The translations under genes and the position numbers were made by a program. A stretch of 64,000 bases of DNA from Clostridium_I sp963725425 (lineage in GTDB: Bacteria; Bacillota; Clostridia; Clostridiales; Clostridiaceae), in contig CAVRYJ010000041.1 in NCBI GenBank assembly GCA_963725425.1, forward strand, positions 271,021 through 335,020, given 5' to 3'. Within the stretch, counting starts at the first letter, position 1, and each line of letters begins with the position of its first letter. Positions 36,005 to 45,497 of the stretch are shown here, piece by piece. Below the pieces are notes generated by a model. It was not told the origin of the DNA. It saw only the letters and a program-made list of their open reading frames with translations, and made no database searches.

Positions 36005-36493
36005 TTGATGGTAGGAAAGTAGACAATGGGAGTTGTGTAAAATACAATAAAGGATATTATCTTCCTGTGGATGCTAAGGCTCACCCTGTGTATTATCATA
36101 AAGGTACCTGCGGTATAGTAATAAAGGCGTTTAACAATGAGCTATATTTTTGTGTAAATGAAAAAGTTTATGATCTTGAATTGCTTCCAGAGCATGTTCC
36201 CTCATCAAGGAACTTTGACCTTGCGGTGATCCCTAAGACTCCTAAAAAACGCTACATACCACCGATGAATCACCCATGGAGGAAAGCATCATTTGAAGGG
36301 TACTGTAACAAACAGGCTCATCGCCAAAAGGAAGCATAGCATAAAAAAACTAAAAAAATCTTTTTACTTAAAAAAATTAAGTTGTAAGATGTGTTTGCTA
36401 TACCCAAAAATAAGGTTAAAAGCGTAACAAAGCACCAGCTATTGCTGGTGCTAATAATTAAAACTTTTTGGGACATTTTCAAATTCAGTTGAC

Positions 36494-36521
36494 ATACAAC
36501 ATTAATCTTCAATCATAATTT
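36494..36521. repeat. Right 28-bp direct repeat of the ISNCY-like element
   Basis: An exact copy of 33099-33126. In the uninterrupted site it forms the left arm of an imperfect hairpin (36501-36520 with 36525-36545). The next ~95 bp (36545-36639) hold no gene. Confidence 0.88.
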
Positions 36522-36639
36522 GAAAATTACGATTTGAAGATTAATATATTTTATCGGATGGCTGCCAGCAGTAAAACTCCCATCTTCTATAAAAGTGTGA
36601 GATAACGGATGCTACACCCATGGATAACGAGTTCTTTGT

Positions 36640-38566
36640 TTATGACAATTCAAATGCACCTGTATAAAGTTGATAATAATTTCCTTTTTGATCAATTAAT
36701 GTATCATGATTTCCTCTTTCTATAATCCTGCCTTCCTCTAATACCATAATCACATCAGAATTTTTAACTGTAGAAAGTCTATGCGCAATTACAAATACTG
36801 TTCTTCCTTTCATAAGCTTATCCATTCCCTCTTGAACAATTGATTCTGTTCTTGTATCAATACTTGATGTAGCTTCATCAAGTATTAAAACTGGAGGATC
36901 AGCTATAGCTGCTCTAGCAATTGTTAATAATTGCCTTTGACCCTGTGATAAATTTCCACCATCACCTGTAATAATTGTTTTATATCCATTTGGCAAGTGT
37001 TTTATAAAGCCATGTGCATTTGCAAGTTTTGCTGCTGCAACTACTTCTTCATCCGTTGCCACCAATTTACCATATCTAATATTGTCAGCAACAGTTCCTG
37101 TAAATAAGTGCGGATCTTGTAATACCATTCCAAGGGACCTTCTTAAATCATCTTTCTTAATTTTGTTAATATTGATACCATCATATCTTATCTTTCCATC
37201 TTGAATGTCATAAAACCGGTTAATTAAATTAGTAATAGTAGTCTTTCCCGCACCTGTAGCACCTACGAAAGCTATCTTTTGTCCTTGTTTTGCGTAAAGC
37301 TTTATATTATGTAATATTATTTTTTGACTATTGTAACCAAAATCTACATCATCAAATACTACTTCCCCATGAAGCTTTGTATAAGTAACTGTACCATCTT
37401 CGTGGGGATATTTCCATGCCCAAATTCCAGTACGTTCTTTAGACTCTGTTAATTCCTCTTTTTCATTTTCATTTGCATTAACTAATGTTACATAACCTTC
37501 ATCCATTTCTTTTTCTTCATCAAGAAGCTTAAATATACGTTCAGCTCCTGCTAAAGCCATAATAACAAAATTCAGCTGCTGAGACATCTGATTTATTGTT
37601 TGGCTAAAACTTCTTGTAAATTGCAAAAATGAAGCTAGGCTTCCAATGGTGAATCCGCCAAATGCTCCAATGGTCAAAATGGACCCCAAAATAGCAACAC
37701 ATACATAATTAATATACCCTATATTTCCCATTATAGGCATTAAAACATTGGCATACAAATTAGCATTATTAGCACTTTCACAAAGGAGGTCATTTAATTT
37801 ATCAAAGTTTAGTTTAGCTTCTTGTTCATGACAAAATACTTTTACAACCTTTTGTCCATCCATCATTTCTTCTATATAACCATTTACTTCACCTAAATTT
37901 TTTGCTGGTCTTGAAAGTATTTCCCGCTTTTGGATCCAATAGATTTAGTAACATAAACCATTAATATTACAATTAGGACTTGAATTCCTGCAAGAAGTAA
38001 ACTCAAATAGATCATGGAAATAAATATACTGAGTACACTAATAATTCCTGCTAACAATTGTGGTATACTTTGACTAATCATTTGCCTTAACGTATCTGTA
38101 TCATTGGTATATAAACTCATTAAATCTCCATGAGAATGTGTATCAAAAAACTAATAGATAAAGATTCCATATGATCAAACATATTATCTCTTATTTTCTT
38201 AAGAGAACCATGAGAAACTCCAATCATTACACGGCTATAAACATATGTTGATAATACTCCAACACAATAAATTGATGCCATTGTAACTATCATTTTAAGC
38301 ATTGGTCCAAAATCAGTTCCATGATATTTTAAAAGTGGTGATATATAGCCATCAATTAATCGTCTTATAAATAAAGTACCAATAACATTAGCAAGAGAAC
38401 TTATAATAATAGTTACTAGTACAATAAAAAATCGAAACTTATAGTCCTTAAACACAAAGAATAGCAGTCGTTTTAGTGTCTTCAAGGAATTTTTACTGAA
38501 TTTCGCATGAACATTTTCCCTGCGTGTATTTATCTGTCTAGGTTTACTGGCAGTATTTTGACTCAT
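36640..38566 (-). pseudogene. ABC exporter ATPase/permease half (second subunit), with two frameshifts
   Basis: This is the second half of a heterodimeric drug-exporter pair. Membrane helices are at the N-terminus and a C-terminal ATPase has intact Walker A 'GATGAGKTT', signature 'LSQGQRQ' and Walker B 'PVLILDEATSSID'. The frame breaks twice. Near 38145-38150 (run of six A on the plus strand), adding one base restores 'FFDTHSHGDLMSLYTND'. Near 37898-37903 (run of six T), adding one base restores 'QQKNLGEVNGYIEEMM'. Both are one-base losses in mononucleotide runs, so sequencing error or slippage is possible. The likely start is ATG 38566, inside the preceding gene's end. Confidence 0.85.
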
Positions 38567-40292
38567 TGCTATCATCTCCTTTTACTTGAGATTCGTATAC
38601 ATCTTTGTAAATAGCATTTGACTTTAACAATTGATTATGAGTTCCAAACCCATCTATCTTTCCATCATTTAATACAATAATTCTGTCTGCATCTTGAACT
38701 GAAGAAATACGCTGTGCAATAATAATCTTTGTAGTATTAGGTATTGTTTCTTTAAAAGCTTGTCGTATAAGTGCGTCAGTTTTAGTGTCAACAGCACTAG
38801 TAGAGTCATCTAAAATCAATATTTTAGGTCTTTTAAGTAAAGCCCTTGCAATACATAACCTTTGTTTTTGTCCCCCAGATACATTTGTCCCTCCTTCTTC
38901 AATAAAGGTGTCATACTTATTAGAAAGTTTTTCTATGAATTCATCAGCTTGAGCTTGCATTGAGGCAGCAATAAGCTCTTCATCTGTGGCATCTTTATTT
39001 CCCCACTTTAAATTTTCCTTTATAGTTCCAGAAAACAATACATTCTTTTGTAGTACCATTGAAACTTCATTTCTAAGAGTTTCAATATCATATTTTGTAA
39101 CATCAACATTCCCAATTTCTACGCTTCCTTTTGTGACATCGTATAACCTTGGGATAAGTTGAACAAGGGTTGACTTCGCACTACCAGTTTCTCCAATAAT
39201 CCCTATAGTTTCACCAGAATTAATTTTTATATTGATATCTTCTAGAACTAGATTGTCCATACTTTTGTTATAACTAAAACTAACATTATTAAAGGTTATA
39301 GAACCATCTTTCACTTGATAAATAGGATCTTCCCCATTTTCTAAATCACTTTTTTCATCTAAAACTTCTATAATTCTTTCAGCAGATGACTTTGCCATAA
39401 TTATCATTACAAATACCATTGACATAATCATAAGGCTCATCAATATATTAGTTGTATACGTAAATAGACTCATTAATTGTCCAGTGGTCAAAGATTTTGA
39501 AACAATCATTTTTGCTCCAAGCCATGATAGAAGCAAAATGCAAGTATAGACTGTAAACTGCATTATAGGAGCATTGAAAACAATAATTTTTTCAGCTTTT
39601 AGAAAATATTGATATAACTTTAGGGATGCCTTATGGAATTTTTCCGTTTCATGATTTTCTCTTACATAAGCTTTTACAGTACGTATGCCAGTTAAATTTT
39701 CCTGTACACTGGCATTTAAATCATCATATTTTTTAAATACCTTTAAAAAATATGGATGTACACTAGTCATAATAAAATATAATACAATTCCAAGAAAAAA
39801 TATGGCACCTAAAAATATGAAGGATAATTTTACATTGATGTAGAAACATATGGACATTGCAAAAATTAACATTAGCGGAGCTCTCACTAATATTCTTATT
39901 ATCATTTGAAATGCATTTTGAACATTTGTTACATCAGTAGTTAATCTAGTAACAAGTCCTGCTGTAGAATACTTGTCTATATTAGCAAAGGAATAATTTT
40001 GTATATTATAATATATACCCTTTCTTAAGTTTCTAGCAAATCCTGTAGATGCACTAGCTGCATATTTACCATTTAATACTCCAAAGGTAAGTGATAAAAA
40101 TGCTACTATTAACATTACCATTCCCATAATGCATACATATTTTACATTCCCTTTTGACACTCCATTATCAATAATCCATGACATAAATAGTGGAATAATC
40201 ATCTCCATAGCTGCTTCAAGGGCAACAAATATGGGGGTAAGAATAGTATCCCTTTTAAATTCTTGAATATAACTTGCTAACTTCTTTACCAT
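38544..40292 (-). CDS. ABC multidrug-type exporter ATPase/permease (first subunit)
   Basis: A 582-residue half-transporter: six membrane helices, then an ATPase with Walker A 'GETGSAKST' (Ala in place of the usual Gly before Lys), signature 'VSGGQKQR' and Walker B 'ILILDDSTSAVD'. The Asp after the Walker B Asp, where a catalytic Glu is usual, marks a degenerate nucleotide site, as in BmrC/LmrC-like subunits. Starts at ATG 40292 with AGGAGG. It is followed by its partner and preceded by a marR gene. Confidence 0.9.
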   Translation of the reverse strand: MVKKLASYIQEFKRDTILTPIFVALEAAMEMIIPLFMSWIIDNGVSKGNVKYVCIMGMVMLIVAFLSLTFGVLNGKYAASASTGFARNLRKGIYYNIQNYSFANIDKYSTAGLVTRLTTDVTNVQNAFQMIIRILVRAPLMLIFAMSICFYINVKLSFIFLGAIFFLGIVLYFIMTSVHPYFLKVFKKYDDLNASVQENLTGIRTVKAYVRENHETEKFHKASLKLYQYFLKAEKIIVFNAPIMQFTVYTCILLLSWLGAKMIVSKSLTTGQLMSLFTYTTNILMSLMIMSMVFVMIIMAKSSAERIIEVLDEKSDLENGEDPIYQVKDGSITFNNVSFSYNKSMDNLVLEDINIKINSGETIGIIGETGSAKSTLVQLIPRLYDVTKGSVEIGNVDVTKYDIETLRNEVSMVLQKNVLFSGTIKENLKWGNKDATDEELIAASMQAQADEFIEKLSNKYDTFIEEGGTNVSGGQKQRLCIARALLKRPKILILDDSTSAVDTKTDALIRQAFKETIPNTTKIIIAQRISSVQDADRIIVLNDGKIDGFGTHNQLLKSNAIYKDVYESQVKGDDSNESKYCQ

Positions 40293-40305
40293 AACATTCC
40301 TCCTC

Positions 40306-40327
40306 ATGTTAGACTTCTAACTAATTA
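40306..40327. promoter_or_regulatory. MarR-type operator upstream of the exporter genes
   Basis: ATGTTAGACTTCTAACTAAT is an imperfect inverted repeat (GTTAGA / TCTAAC). It lies right before the exporter's ribosome site. A nearly identical copy lies upstream of the marR gene (40820), so both are probably bound by the same regulator. Confidence 0.65.
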
Positions 40328-40344
40328 CACAAAAAAATTGAAAT

Positions 40345-40373
40345 TAGGCATCTCCAAAAGTTAATGATGCCTT
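40345..40373. repeat. Minimal GGCATC repeat just after marR
   Basis: TAGGCATCTCC...GATGCCTTA, ~29 bp, a hairpin starting directly at the marR stop codon. It may be a shortened family member acting as an attenuator between marR and the exporter. Confidence 0.55.
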
Positions 40374-40803
40374 AATCTGCAATTTTCTCAGACAATCTAT
40401 CAATTAAGTTAATAAGTGTATTTGCTTCATCGTCGCTTAATTCATCGCTTAAGGATCTTTCAAATTTAAGTATGAAATCGTGTACATTTTTCTGAATTTC
40501 AATACCCTTCTCTGTAAGTATTATTTTTTTTAGCCTTGCATCTTCAGAAACACTTAATCTTTTTATATATCCATTTTTGTCCATTAATTGAAGAACGCTA
40601 GTTACTGATGAACGTCTAATATCAAGTTCTTCTTCTATATCCTTTTGGAAGATATCTCTTTTGTAAGATTCATGGTATATAAATCCTATCACTCTCGACT
40701 GCACACCTGTTATCCCATACCGTGCTGCTTCTTTACTTATCTTTCTATGAATCCTGTTTGCACAAATATTTATTTGCTTTCCGATATGTACATCTTCATC
40801 CAT
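40372..40803 (-). CDS. MarR-family transcriptional regulator
   Basis: A 143-residue winged-helix protein. 'GITGVQSRVIGFIYHES', 'EEELDIRRSSVTSVLQLMDKNGYIKR' and 'DARLKKIILTEKG' mark the recognition helix and wing. It probably represses itself and the exporter through the paired operators. GAGGTGAAAT precedes the ATG. Confidence 0.9.
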   Translation of the reverse strand: MDEDVHIGKQINICANRIHRKISKEAARYGITGVQSRVIGFIYHESYKRDIFQKDIEEELDIRRSSVTSVLQLMDKNGYIKRLSVSEDARLKKIILTEKGIEIQKNVHDFILKFERSLSDELSDDEANTLINLIDRLSEKIAD

Positions 40804-40819
40804 ATTTCACCTCGTAATT

Positions 40820-40841
40820 ATGTTAGATTCCTAACTAATTA
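40820..40841. promoter_or_regulatory. MarR-type operator upstream of the marR gene
   Basis: ATGTTAGATTCCTAACTAAT differs from the site at 40306 at only two positions, and lies 17 bp before the marR start. A looser third copy (GTTAGTATGTTAAAC) is at ~40922. Confidence 0.65.
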
Positions 40842-41035
40842 TAAATTTAAGTACTCATCTTGTCAATATAATACTATTTTAACTTCAATTTGTCATTTAA
40901 AAATTACGAAAAAGGCAACTAGTTAGTATGTTAAACTGCTTTTTTTCATATGTCTAAAATGTACAAAATATTTGGCATATGTTATAATCAGGTGAATGTA
41001 ATATTGCATTTTATATTATAATTGGGGGTCCTAAT

Positions 41036-41293
41036 ATGTTGACAAAAGAAGTAACAATAAAAAGTACTGCAGGTCTACATGCAAGACCAGCAACACTTTT
41101 AGTGAAAACAGCGTCTACATTTAAAAGTAAAATAGAGATTGAGTATAAGGGTAACAGGATTAATGCAAAGACGCTAATTGGAATACTGTCTCTTGGGGCG
41201 GCCTCAGGAGAAAAAATTAAACTATTTATTAGTGGAGAAGATGAAAGCCAAGCGCTTATAGATATGGAAAAAATCGTAGGAAATGTTGAATAA
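41036..41293 (+). CDS. ptsH: HPr-family phosphocarrier protein
   Basis: An 85-residue HPr. The phosphorylated His15 is in 'GLHARPATLLV'. The regulatory site of HPr kinase, normally Ser46 in Lys-Ser-Ile-Met-Gly, reads Lys-Thr-Leu-Ile-Gly here. That leaves a hydroxyl but not the usual Ser. It carries phosphate between enzyme I and sugar permeases, or acts as a regulatory Crh-like protein. GGGGGT precedes the ATG. Transcribed alone. Confidence 0.88.
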   Translation: MLTKEVTIKSTAGLHARPATLLVKTASTFKSKIEIEYKGNRINAKTLIGILSLGAASGEKIKLFISGEDESQALIDMEKIVGNVE

Positions 41294-41305
41294 AATACAT
41301 AAATT

Positions 41306-41337
41306 AAACCAATGGGCAATTGTTCTGTTGGTTTTTT
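41306..41337 (+). terminator. Terminator of the HPr gene
   Basis: The stem AAACCAA (41306-41312) / TTGGTTT (41328-41334) is followed by T residues, 12 bp after the stop codon. Confidence 0.7.
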
Positions 41338-41360
41338 ACTGGTAATTTTTAATTTTAACT

Positions 41361-41402
41361 ATAAGGCATCTTTGACTTGTTATTTTCTTGATTGTGCCTA
41401 AA
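41361..41402. repeat. Short GGCATC repeat upstream of topB
   Basis: ATAAGGCATCTTTGACTTG...TATTTTCTTGATTGTGCCTA, a compact ~41-bp copy that can form a hairpin ~34 bp before the topB start. Confidence 0.65.
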
Positions 41403-41435
41403 TATAAATGATAAACAGGAGGTAACAACTTAAAT

Positions 41436-43595
41436 ATGAAAAAAGTTATAATAGCAGAGAAACCATCTGTAGCTAAAAACATTGCAGATGCTTTTAATAT
41501 TAAAATGCGAAAAAATGGTTATTTTGAAGGTGATGACTATTTAATTACATGGGCATTTGGCCATCTTTTGCAATTATATGATGCTAAAGATTATGATGAA
41601 AATATGAAAAGCTGGAGACTTGAAAAGTTTCCATTCATACCAGAAAAATTTGAGTATAAAGTGAAAAGTGACGGTATAGATAGAGCATCTGTAGATAAAG
41701 GTGCTGAAAAACAAATTAATTTAATAAAAAACTTAATAGACAGGGATGATGTTGATGGAATTATCTCAGCCACCGATTATGATAGGGAAGGGCAAGTTAT
41801 TGCAGATGAAATATTCTTATATTTTAATGAAAAAAAGCCTGTATTTAGAATATTATTGAATGAATGGACTGTAGAAGAAGTAAAAAAAGGTATGGCAAAT
41901 TTAAAACCTAATGAAGAGATGAAATCACTCCAAGATGCAGGTATCGGTAGGCAATGGGCTGATTGGATAATAGGAATAAATTTAACTTCTGTAGCTACGT
42001 TAAGATATAAGCCTAATGATAAAAAAATAATAAATATAGGAAGAGTGTTACTTCCAACATTAAAGATTATTTATGATAGAGATAAAGAAATAGAAAACTT
42101 TAAATCATCCACTTATTATAAATTATTAGCAACATTTAAGACAAAGAATAATGAAGAATTTGAAGGACTTTATTATGAAAATGAAAATGAAAAATTTGAA
42201 GATAAAGAAATTGCTCAAAATATACTTAAACTTTTAAAAGATAAAAATGCAGAAATTATAGAAAAACAAATAGAAAAGAAAAAAGATTATGCACCGATTT
42301 TATTTAATTTATCAAATTTACAAGGATATGTTACAAGTAAATACAAAGGATGGACATCTGATAAAGTATTAAAAGTGGCACAATCTCTTTATGAAAAGAA
42401 ATTTACAACATATCCAAGGACAGGAAGTATTGCATTATCAGAAAGTCTAAAGGAAAGAACAAAAAAGGTACTAGACGTAATGAAAAGAGGATTACCCTAT
42501 GAAGATCAGGTGAAGTTTACGGAAAATAAAAGAATATTTGATGATTCAAAGGTAGAAAGTCATAGTGCTATAGTCCCAACATATATGAAACCAACAGGAT
42601 TAAGTAAAGATGAGGAAACTGTGTATAATGCAATAAAAAATAGATTTATAATACAGTTTCTTCCGGTGGCTGAATACGAAGAAACTAAGCTCATATGTAA
42701 AGTTAATGAGAGTGAAATTAAAGGAACTTTTGTAACAAAGGGAAAAGTTCAAACGATTGTAGGATGGCATGTTGCCCAGAGAATGGAAAGCAAGGATACT
42801 CTTTTACCAATGGTATCAAAAAAAGAAATTGTAGATGTAGTTGATGGTAAAGTAAATGATGTCACAAAGAAACCACCTAAACTTCATACGGAAAAAACAC
42901 TTTTAAGAGTTATGGAGACATGTGGAAAGAGCTTCAAAGATGAAGAAGATACGGAAGAAATGATGGCTGCTATATTAAGTGGATTTAGTATAGGAACTCC
43001 TGCCACAAGGGGTGAAACAATTAAAAAACTAAACGACGCATCATATATCGTGACAAAAGGCAAAAGTCTTACATGTACAGAACTTGGAAAAACATTAGTA
43101 GAAATCTTCCCGGCTAAAGAACTTTTAGACTTAGAATACACTGGAAGACTTGAAAAAACACTATCAGATATAGAAAAGGGAAAATTTAAAAAAGAGGATT
43201 TCCTCAGTATGATTAAAGAATTTACTATTAAAGCAATAGATGCCATAAAAAAAGATACTTCCATGTTAAAGAATTTTAAAGTAGAATTACCAGAAGGCAA
43301 AGAAAGTATAGGAATATGCCCAATATGTGGAAATCAGGTAGTGGAAAATGAGAAGGCATTTGGATGTACCAATTGGAAAAATGGGTGTAACTTTACAATT
43401 TGGAAGAGTGATAAGTTCATAGCATCATTAGGGAAAATAGTTAGTAAACAAATGGTGGAATTACTACTTAAAAATGGAAAAGTGGGATTCAGAAATTTGA
43501 AGAGTAAAAAGGGGACCACCTATTCGGCCTATTTAAAATATGTAAGAGATGAGAAAACAGGGTACTATAATTGGAAAATGGAATTTATAAATTAA
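41436..43595 (+). CDS. topB: DNA topoisomerase III
   Basis: A 719-residue type IA topoisomerase that unlinks DNA during recombination and fork merging. It has the toprim domain 'VIIAEKPSVAKNIADAF...ISATDYDREGQ' and the active-site Tyr in 'FTTYPRTGSIAL' (~residue 330). Near the C-terminus, one Cys4 zinc ribbon-like segment reads 'CPICGNQVVENEKAFGCTNWKNGC'. AGGAGGT precedes the ATG. Monocistronic. Confidence 0.95.
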   Translation: MKKVIIAEKPSVAKNIADAFNIKMRKNGYFEGDDYLITWAFGHLLQLYDAKDYDENMKSWRLEKFPFIPEKFEYKVKSDGIDRASVDKGAEKQINLIKNLIDRDDVDGIISATDYDREGQVIADEIFLYFNEKKPVFRILLNEWTVEEVKKGMANLKPNEEMKSLQDAGIGRQWADWIIGINLTSVATLRYKPNDKKIINIGRVLLPTLKIIYDRDKEIENFKSSTYYKLLATFKTKNNEEFEGLYYENENEKFEDKEIAQNILKLLKDKNAEIIEKQIEKKKDYAPILFNLSNLQGYVTSKYKGWTSDKVLKVAQSLYEKKFTTYPRTGSIALSESLKERTKKVLDVMKRGLPYEDQVKFTENKRIFDDSKVESHSAIVPTYMKPTGLSKDEETVYNAIKNRFIIQFLPVAEYEETKLICKVNESEIKGTFVTKGKVQTIVGWHVAQRMESKDTLLPMVSKKEIVDVVDGKVNDVTKKPPKLHTEKTLLRVMETCGKSFKDEEDTEEMMAAILSGFSIGTPATRGETIKKLNDASYIVTKGKSLTCTELGKTLVEIFPAKELLDLEYTGRLEKTLSDIEKGKFKKEDFLSMIKEFTIKAIDAIKKDTSMLKNFKVELPEGKESIGICPICGNQVVENEKAFGCTNWKNGCNFTIWKSDKFIASLGKIVSKQMVELLLKNGKVGFRNLKSKKGTTYSAYLKYVRDEKTGYYNWKMEFIN

Positions 43596-43669
43596 AATCC
43601 CAAATTGTTGATTAAGGAGACAACTATTTCTATCTAGTTTTTGTCAAGAAGGTAAATTTAAAATTCATA

Positions 43670-43698
43670 TTGACATACAAACCCATTTAGCTTACTAT
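43670..43698 (+). promoter_or_regulatory. Promoter of the MutS-like gene
   Basis: TTGACA (43670-43675), a 17-bp spacer and TACTAT (43693-43698), 44 bp before the start codon. Confidence 0.65.
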
Positions 43699-43742
43699 TC
43701 ACGTAGGACACAATAAATTATTTAAGAATAGGAGTCGATTTT

Positions 43743-45497
43743 ATGGGGGAGCAAGGAGTAAATTTCATAAGCAATATATTAGTTATTATACTTATTTTTA
43801 TAGGATTAATACTTATAAGCTATTCAATAAATTTAAGCTACTTGTATTTGATTGGGTTTGTGCCATTGGTGTTAATCCTAATTCTAAGTATGAATATTAG
43901 AAAGAAAGCTATTCTTGATGGACTTAATAAAAAATTCAAAAAAGAATGGGGAAAAAATGTTGAAAGGAAAAGAAATTTTAAAAATATCAGACTTACCTTT
44001 GATTACATAGAAGATGAAAGCAATGACGAATTTTGTATAGATGATCAAACTTGGTCTGATTTAACCATGGATGAAATGTATACAATTATGGATAGAACCA
44101 TAACTTCACCTGGTGAGGAAATGTTATATAAAACATTAAGGATGCCTTTATTTAGTGAGGAAAAGCTAAAGAACAGAAATGCCATTATAAATTTGTTTCA
44201 GAATAATGAAGAGTTTAGGAATAATTTAGGAAAACATCTTTTGAAACTTAATAGAGTTAGAAAAAATCATGTTCCGGATTTACTATGGAGTGACATTGAA
44301 GTTGATATGAAATATAAATCAATATGTAGGATTTTAGCTATACTTCCTATCCTACTTGCATTAGCTCTTTTTTTTACAAAACAATATATTTTATTGTTTC
44401 CGCTAATAATAGTTTTTTGTGTAAACCCTTTGTTGCATACGAAAATAAAGAAAACTATATATCAATACGTGTCTTGCATAGGATACGCTAATGCCCTCAT
44501 AACCGCAGCCAGTAGTATATCAAAGCTTAATGGTGAAGAACTCAAGGAATATAAAGATGTGCTTAGTGATTTGAGTAAAAAAGTCAACCCGATATTAAAG
44601 AAAACGGGTGGAATTGGTAGAGTTGAAGGAGTTGACCAAACAGGTATTAGTGATATTTTATACATGATTTTTCTACTTGAAGAAAATCAATTTTTCTCAT
44701 GTATAGATTTGATAAAAAAGCACCAACAGGATTTAAAAAAATTATATATGTGTGTGGGTGAAATAGATGCGCTTCTTTCAATTGCATCCTATAGAGAGGG
44801 CTTAGAAAATTTTACTACTCCAGAATTTACACAGGAAAATGGACACTTTGAGGCCAAGGATATGGTTCATCCTCTTGTTAGTGATGCTGTTTCAAATGAC
44901 ATCACCATGACTAATAAGGGTATAATCTTAACTGGTTCAAATATGTCGGGGAAATCTACTTTCCTTAGAACTATAGGTGTAAATTGTATTTTGGCACAGA
45001 CAATATATATGACTACTTCTTCATTTTATAGAGCAAGCTTCTTTAAAATAATGACTTCCATAAGCCCAGAAGATAATATTATGAGTGGGAAAAGCTATTA
45101 TTTCAGGGAGGCGGAGGCACTTCTAAGAATTATTGAGGAAGGCGGAGAAGATTATCCACTGCTTTGCATAATAGATGAAATATTTAGAGGTACTAACCCT
45201 GTGGAGAGAATTAATGCGTCCATTGAGATATTAGGATATTTAGAAAGGCATAATTCACTGGCAGTTGTTGCCACCCACGATCTTGAACTTACGGATAGGC
45301 TAAAGAATAGTTACGATATGTTTTACTTTACTGAAGACATGGAGAGGGACGGATTGGTATTTGACTATAAATTGAAAGATGGTGTATGCAGAACTAGAAA
45401 TGCGGTAAAGCTTTTAAAATATTTGAAATATCCAGAGGAAATTATTGAAAATACAAATAGGAGAATAGAAGAAAGCCTCAAAACTTCCCAAAGTTAA
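43743..45497 (+). CDS. Membrane-anchored MutS-like ATPase (MutS domain V family)
   Basis: A 584-residue protein. Two N-terminal hydrophobic helices (~9-30, ~34-51) precede a conserved 'DDQTWSDLTMDEMYTIMDRT' segment. Another hydrophobic pair (~197-232) follows in the middle. The C-terminal MutS ATPase has Walker A 'GSNMSGKST' (~397), Walker B 'LLCIIDEIFRGTNP' (~473) and 'VVATHD'. The mismatch-binding and connector domains are absent. It is not canonical repair MutS; function is unknown and it is probably membrane-tethered. The stop codon lies in a heptamer pair. Confidence 0.88.
   Translation: MGEQGVNFISNILVIILIFIGLILISYSINLSYLYLIGFVPLVLILILSMNIRKKAILDGLNKKFKKEWGKNVERKRNFKNIRLTFDYIEDESNDEFCIDDQTWSDLTMDEMYTIMDRTITSPGEEMLYKTLRMPLFSEEKLKNRNAIINLFQNNEEFRNNLGKHLLKLNRVRKNHVPDLLWSDIEVDMKYKSICRILAILPILLALALFFTKQYILLFPLIIVFCVNPLLHTKIKKTIYQYVSCIGYANALITAASSISKLNGEELKEYKDVLSDLSKKVNPILKKTGGIGRVEGVDQTGISDILYMIFLLEENQFFSCIDLIKKHQQDLKKLYMCVGEIDALLSIASYREGLENFTTPEFTQENGHFEAKDMVHPLVSDAVSNDITMTNKGIILTGSNMSGKSTFLRTIGVNCILAQTIYMTTSSFYRASFFKIMTSISPEDNIMSGKSYYFREAEALLRIIEEGGEDYPLLCIIDEIFRGTNPVERINASIEILGYLERHNSLAVVATHDLELTDRLKNSYDMFYFTEDMERDGLVFDYKLKDGVCRTRNAVKLLKYLKYPEEIIENTNRRIEESLKTSQS

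Larger units (their letters stand above)
33218..36339 (+). pseudogene. ISNCY-family transposase, broken by an in-frame stop and an IS1380 insertion
   Basis: The first part (33218-34285) has an N-terminal helix-turn-helix ('GNKRRAAIELNCTARHINRMI') and DDE-type catalytic blocks ('LQMDASVHLWFG', 'FYTDRRTVF'). It carries one in-frame TAA at 33986. After it the same frame continues ('EDTFTQFGYACKQLGIDIKTTSIPQAKGRVERMF'-like stretch to 34285). The C-terminal ~110 codons resume at 36010. Joining the two sides across one 5-bp target repeat restores the frame exactly (G-V-L-D then G-R-K-V-D). Confidence 0.88.
33127..36493 (+). mobile_element. ISNCY (IS1202-like) insertion sequence, interrupted by an IS1380-family element
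   Basis: The element is bounded by 28-bp direct repeats. Imperfect inverted ends share GAATT-x-GA-x-AATGTC (left) and TGACATTTTCAAATTC-like sequence (right). A second GAATTTGA..ATGTCCCAAAA motif, matching the right end, lies ~30 bp inside the left end. Removing the inner IS leaves ~1.64 kb, normal for the family. Its transposase is broken by a stop codon and by the inner insertion, so it is immobile unless helped in trans. Confidence 0.82.

Noticed and set aside
36545..36639. Possible further IS end between the ISNCY element and the ABC exporter
   Set aside because: The sequence looks different from its surroundings, but I found no inverted ends or target repeats.
36640..38566. Programmed frameshifting in the ABC exporter half
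   Set aside because: Two separate shifts, both repaired by adding a base, without slippery heptamers or stimulatory stems, fit mutation or sequencing error better.
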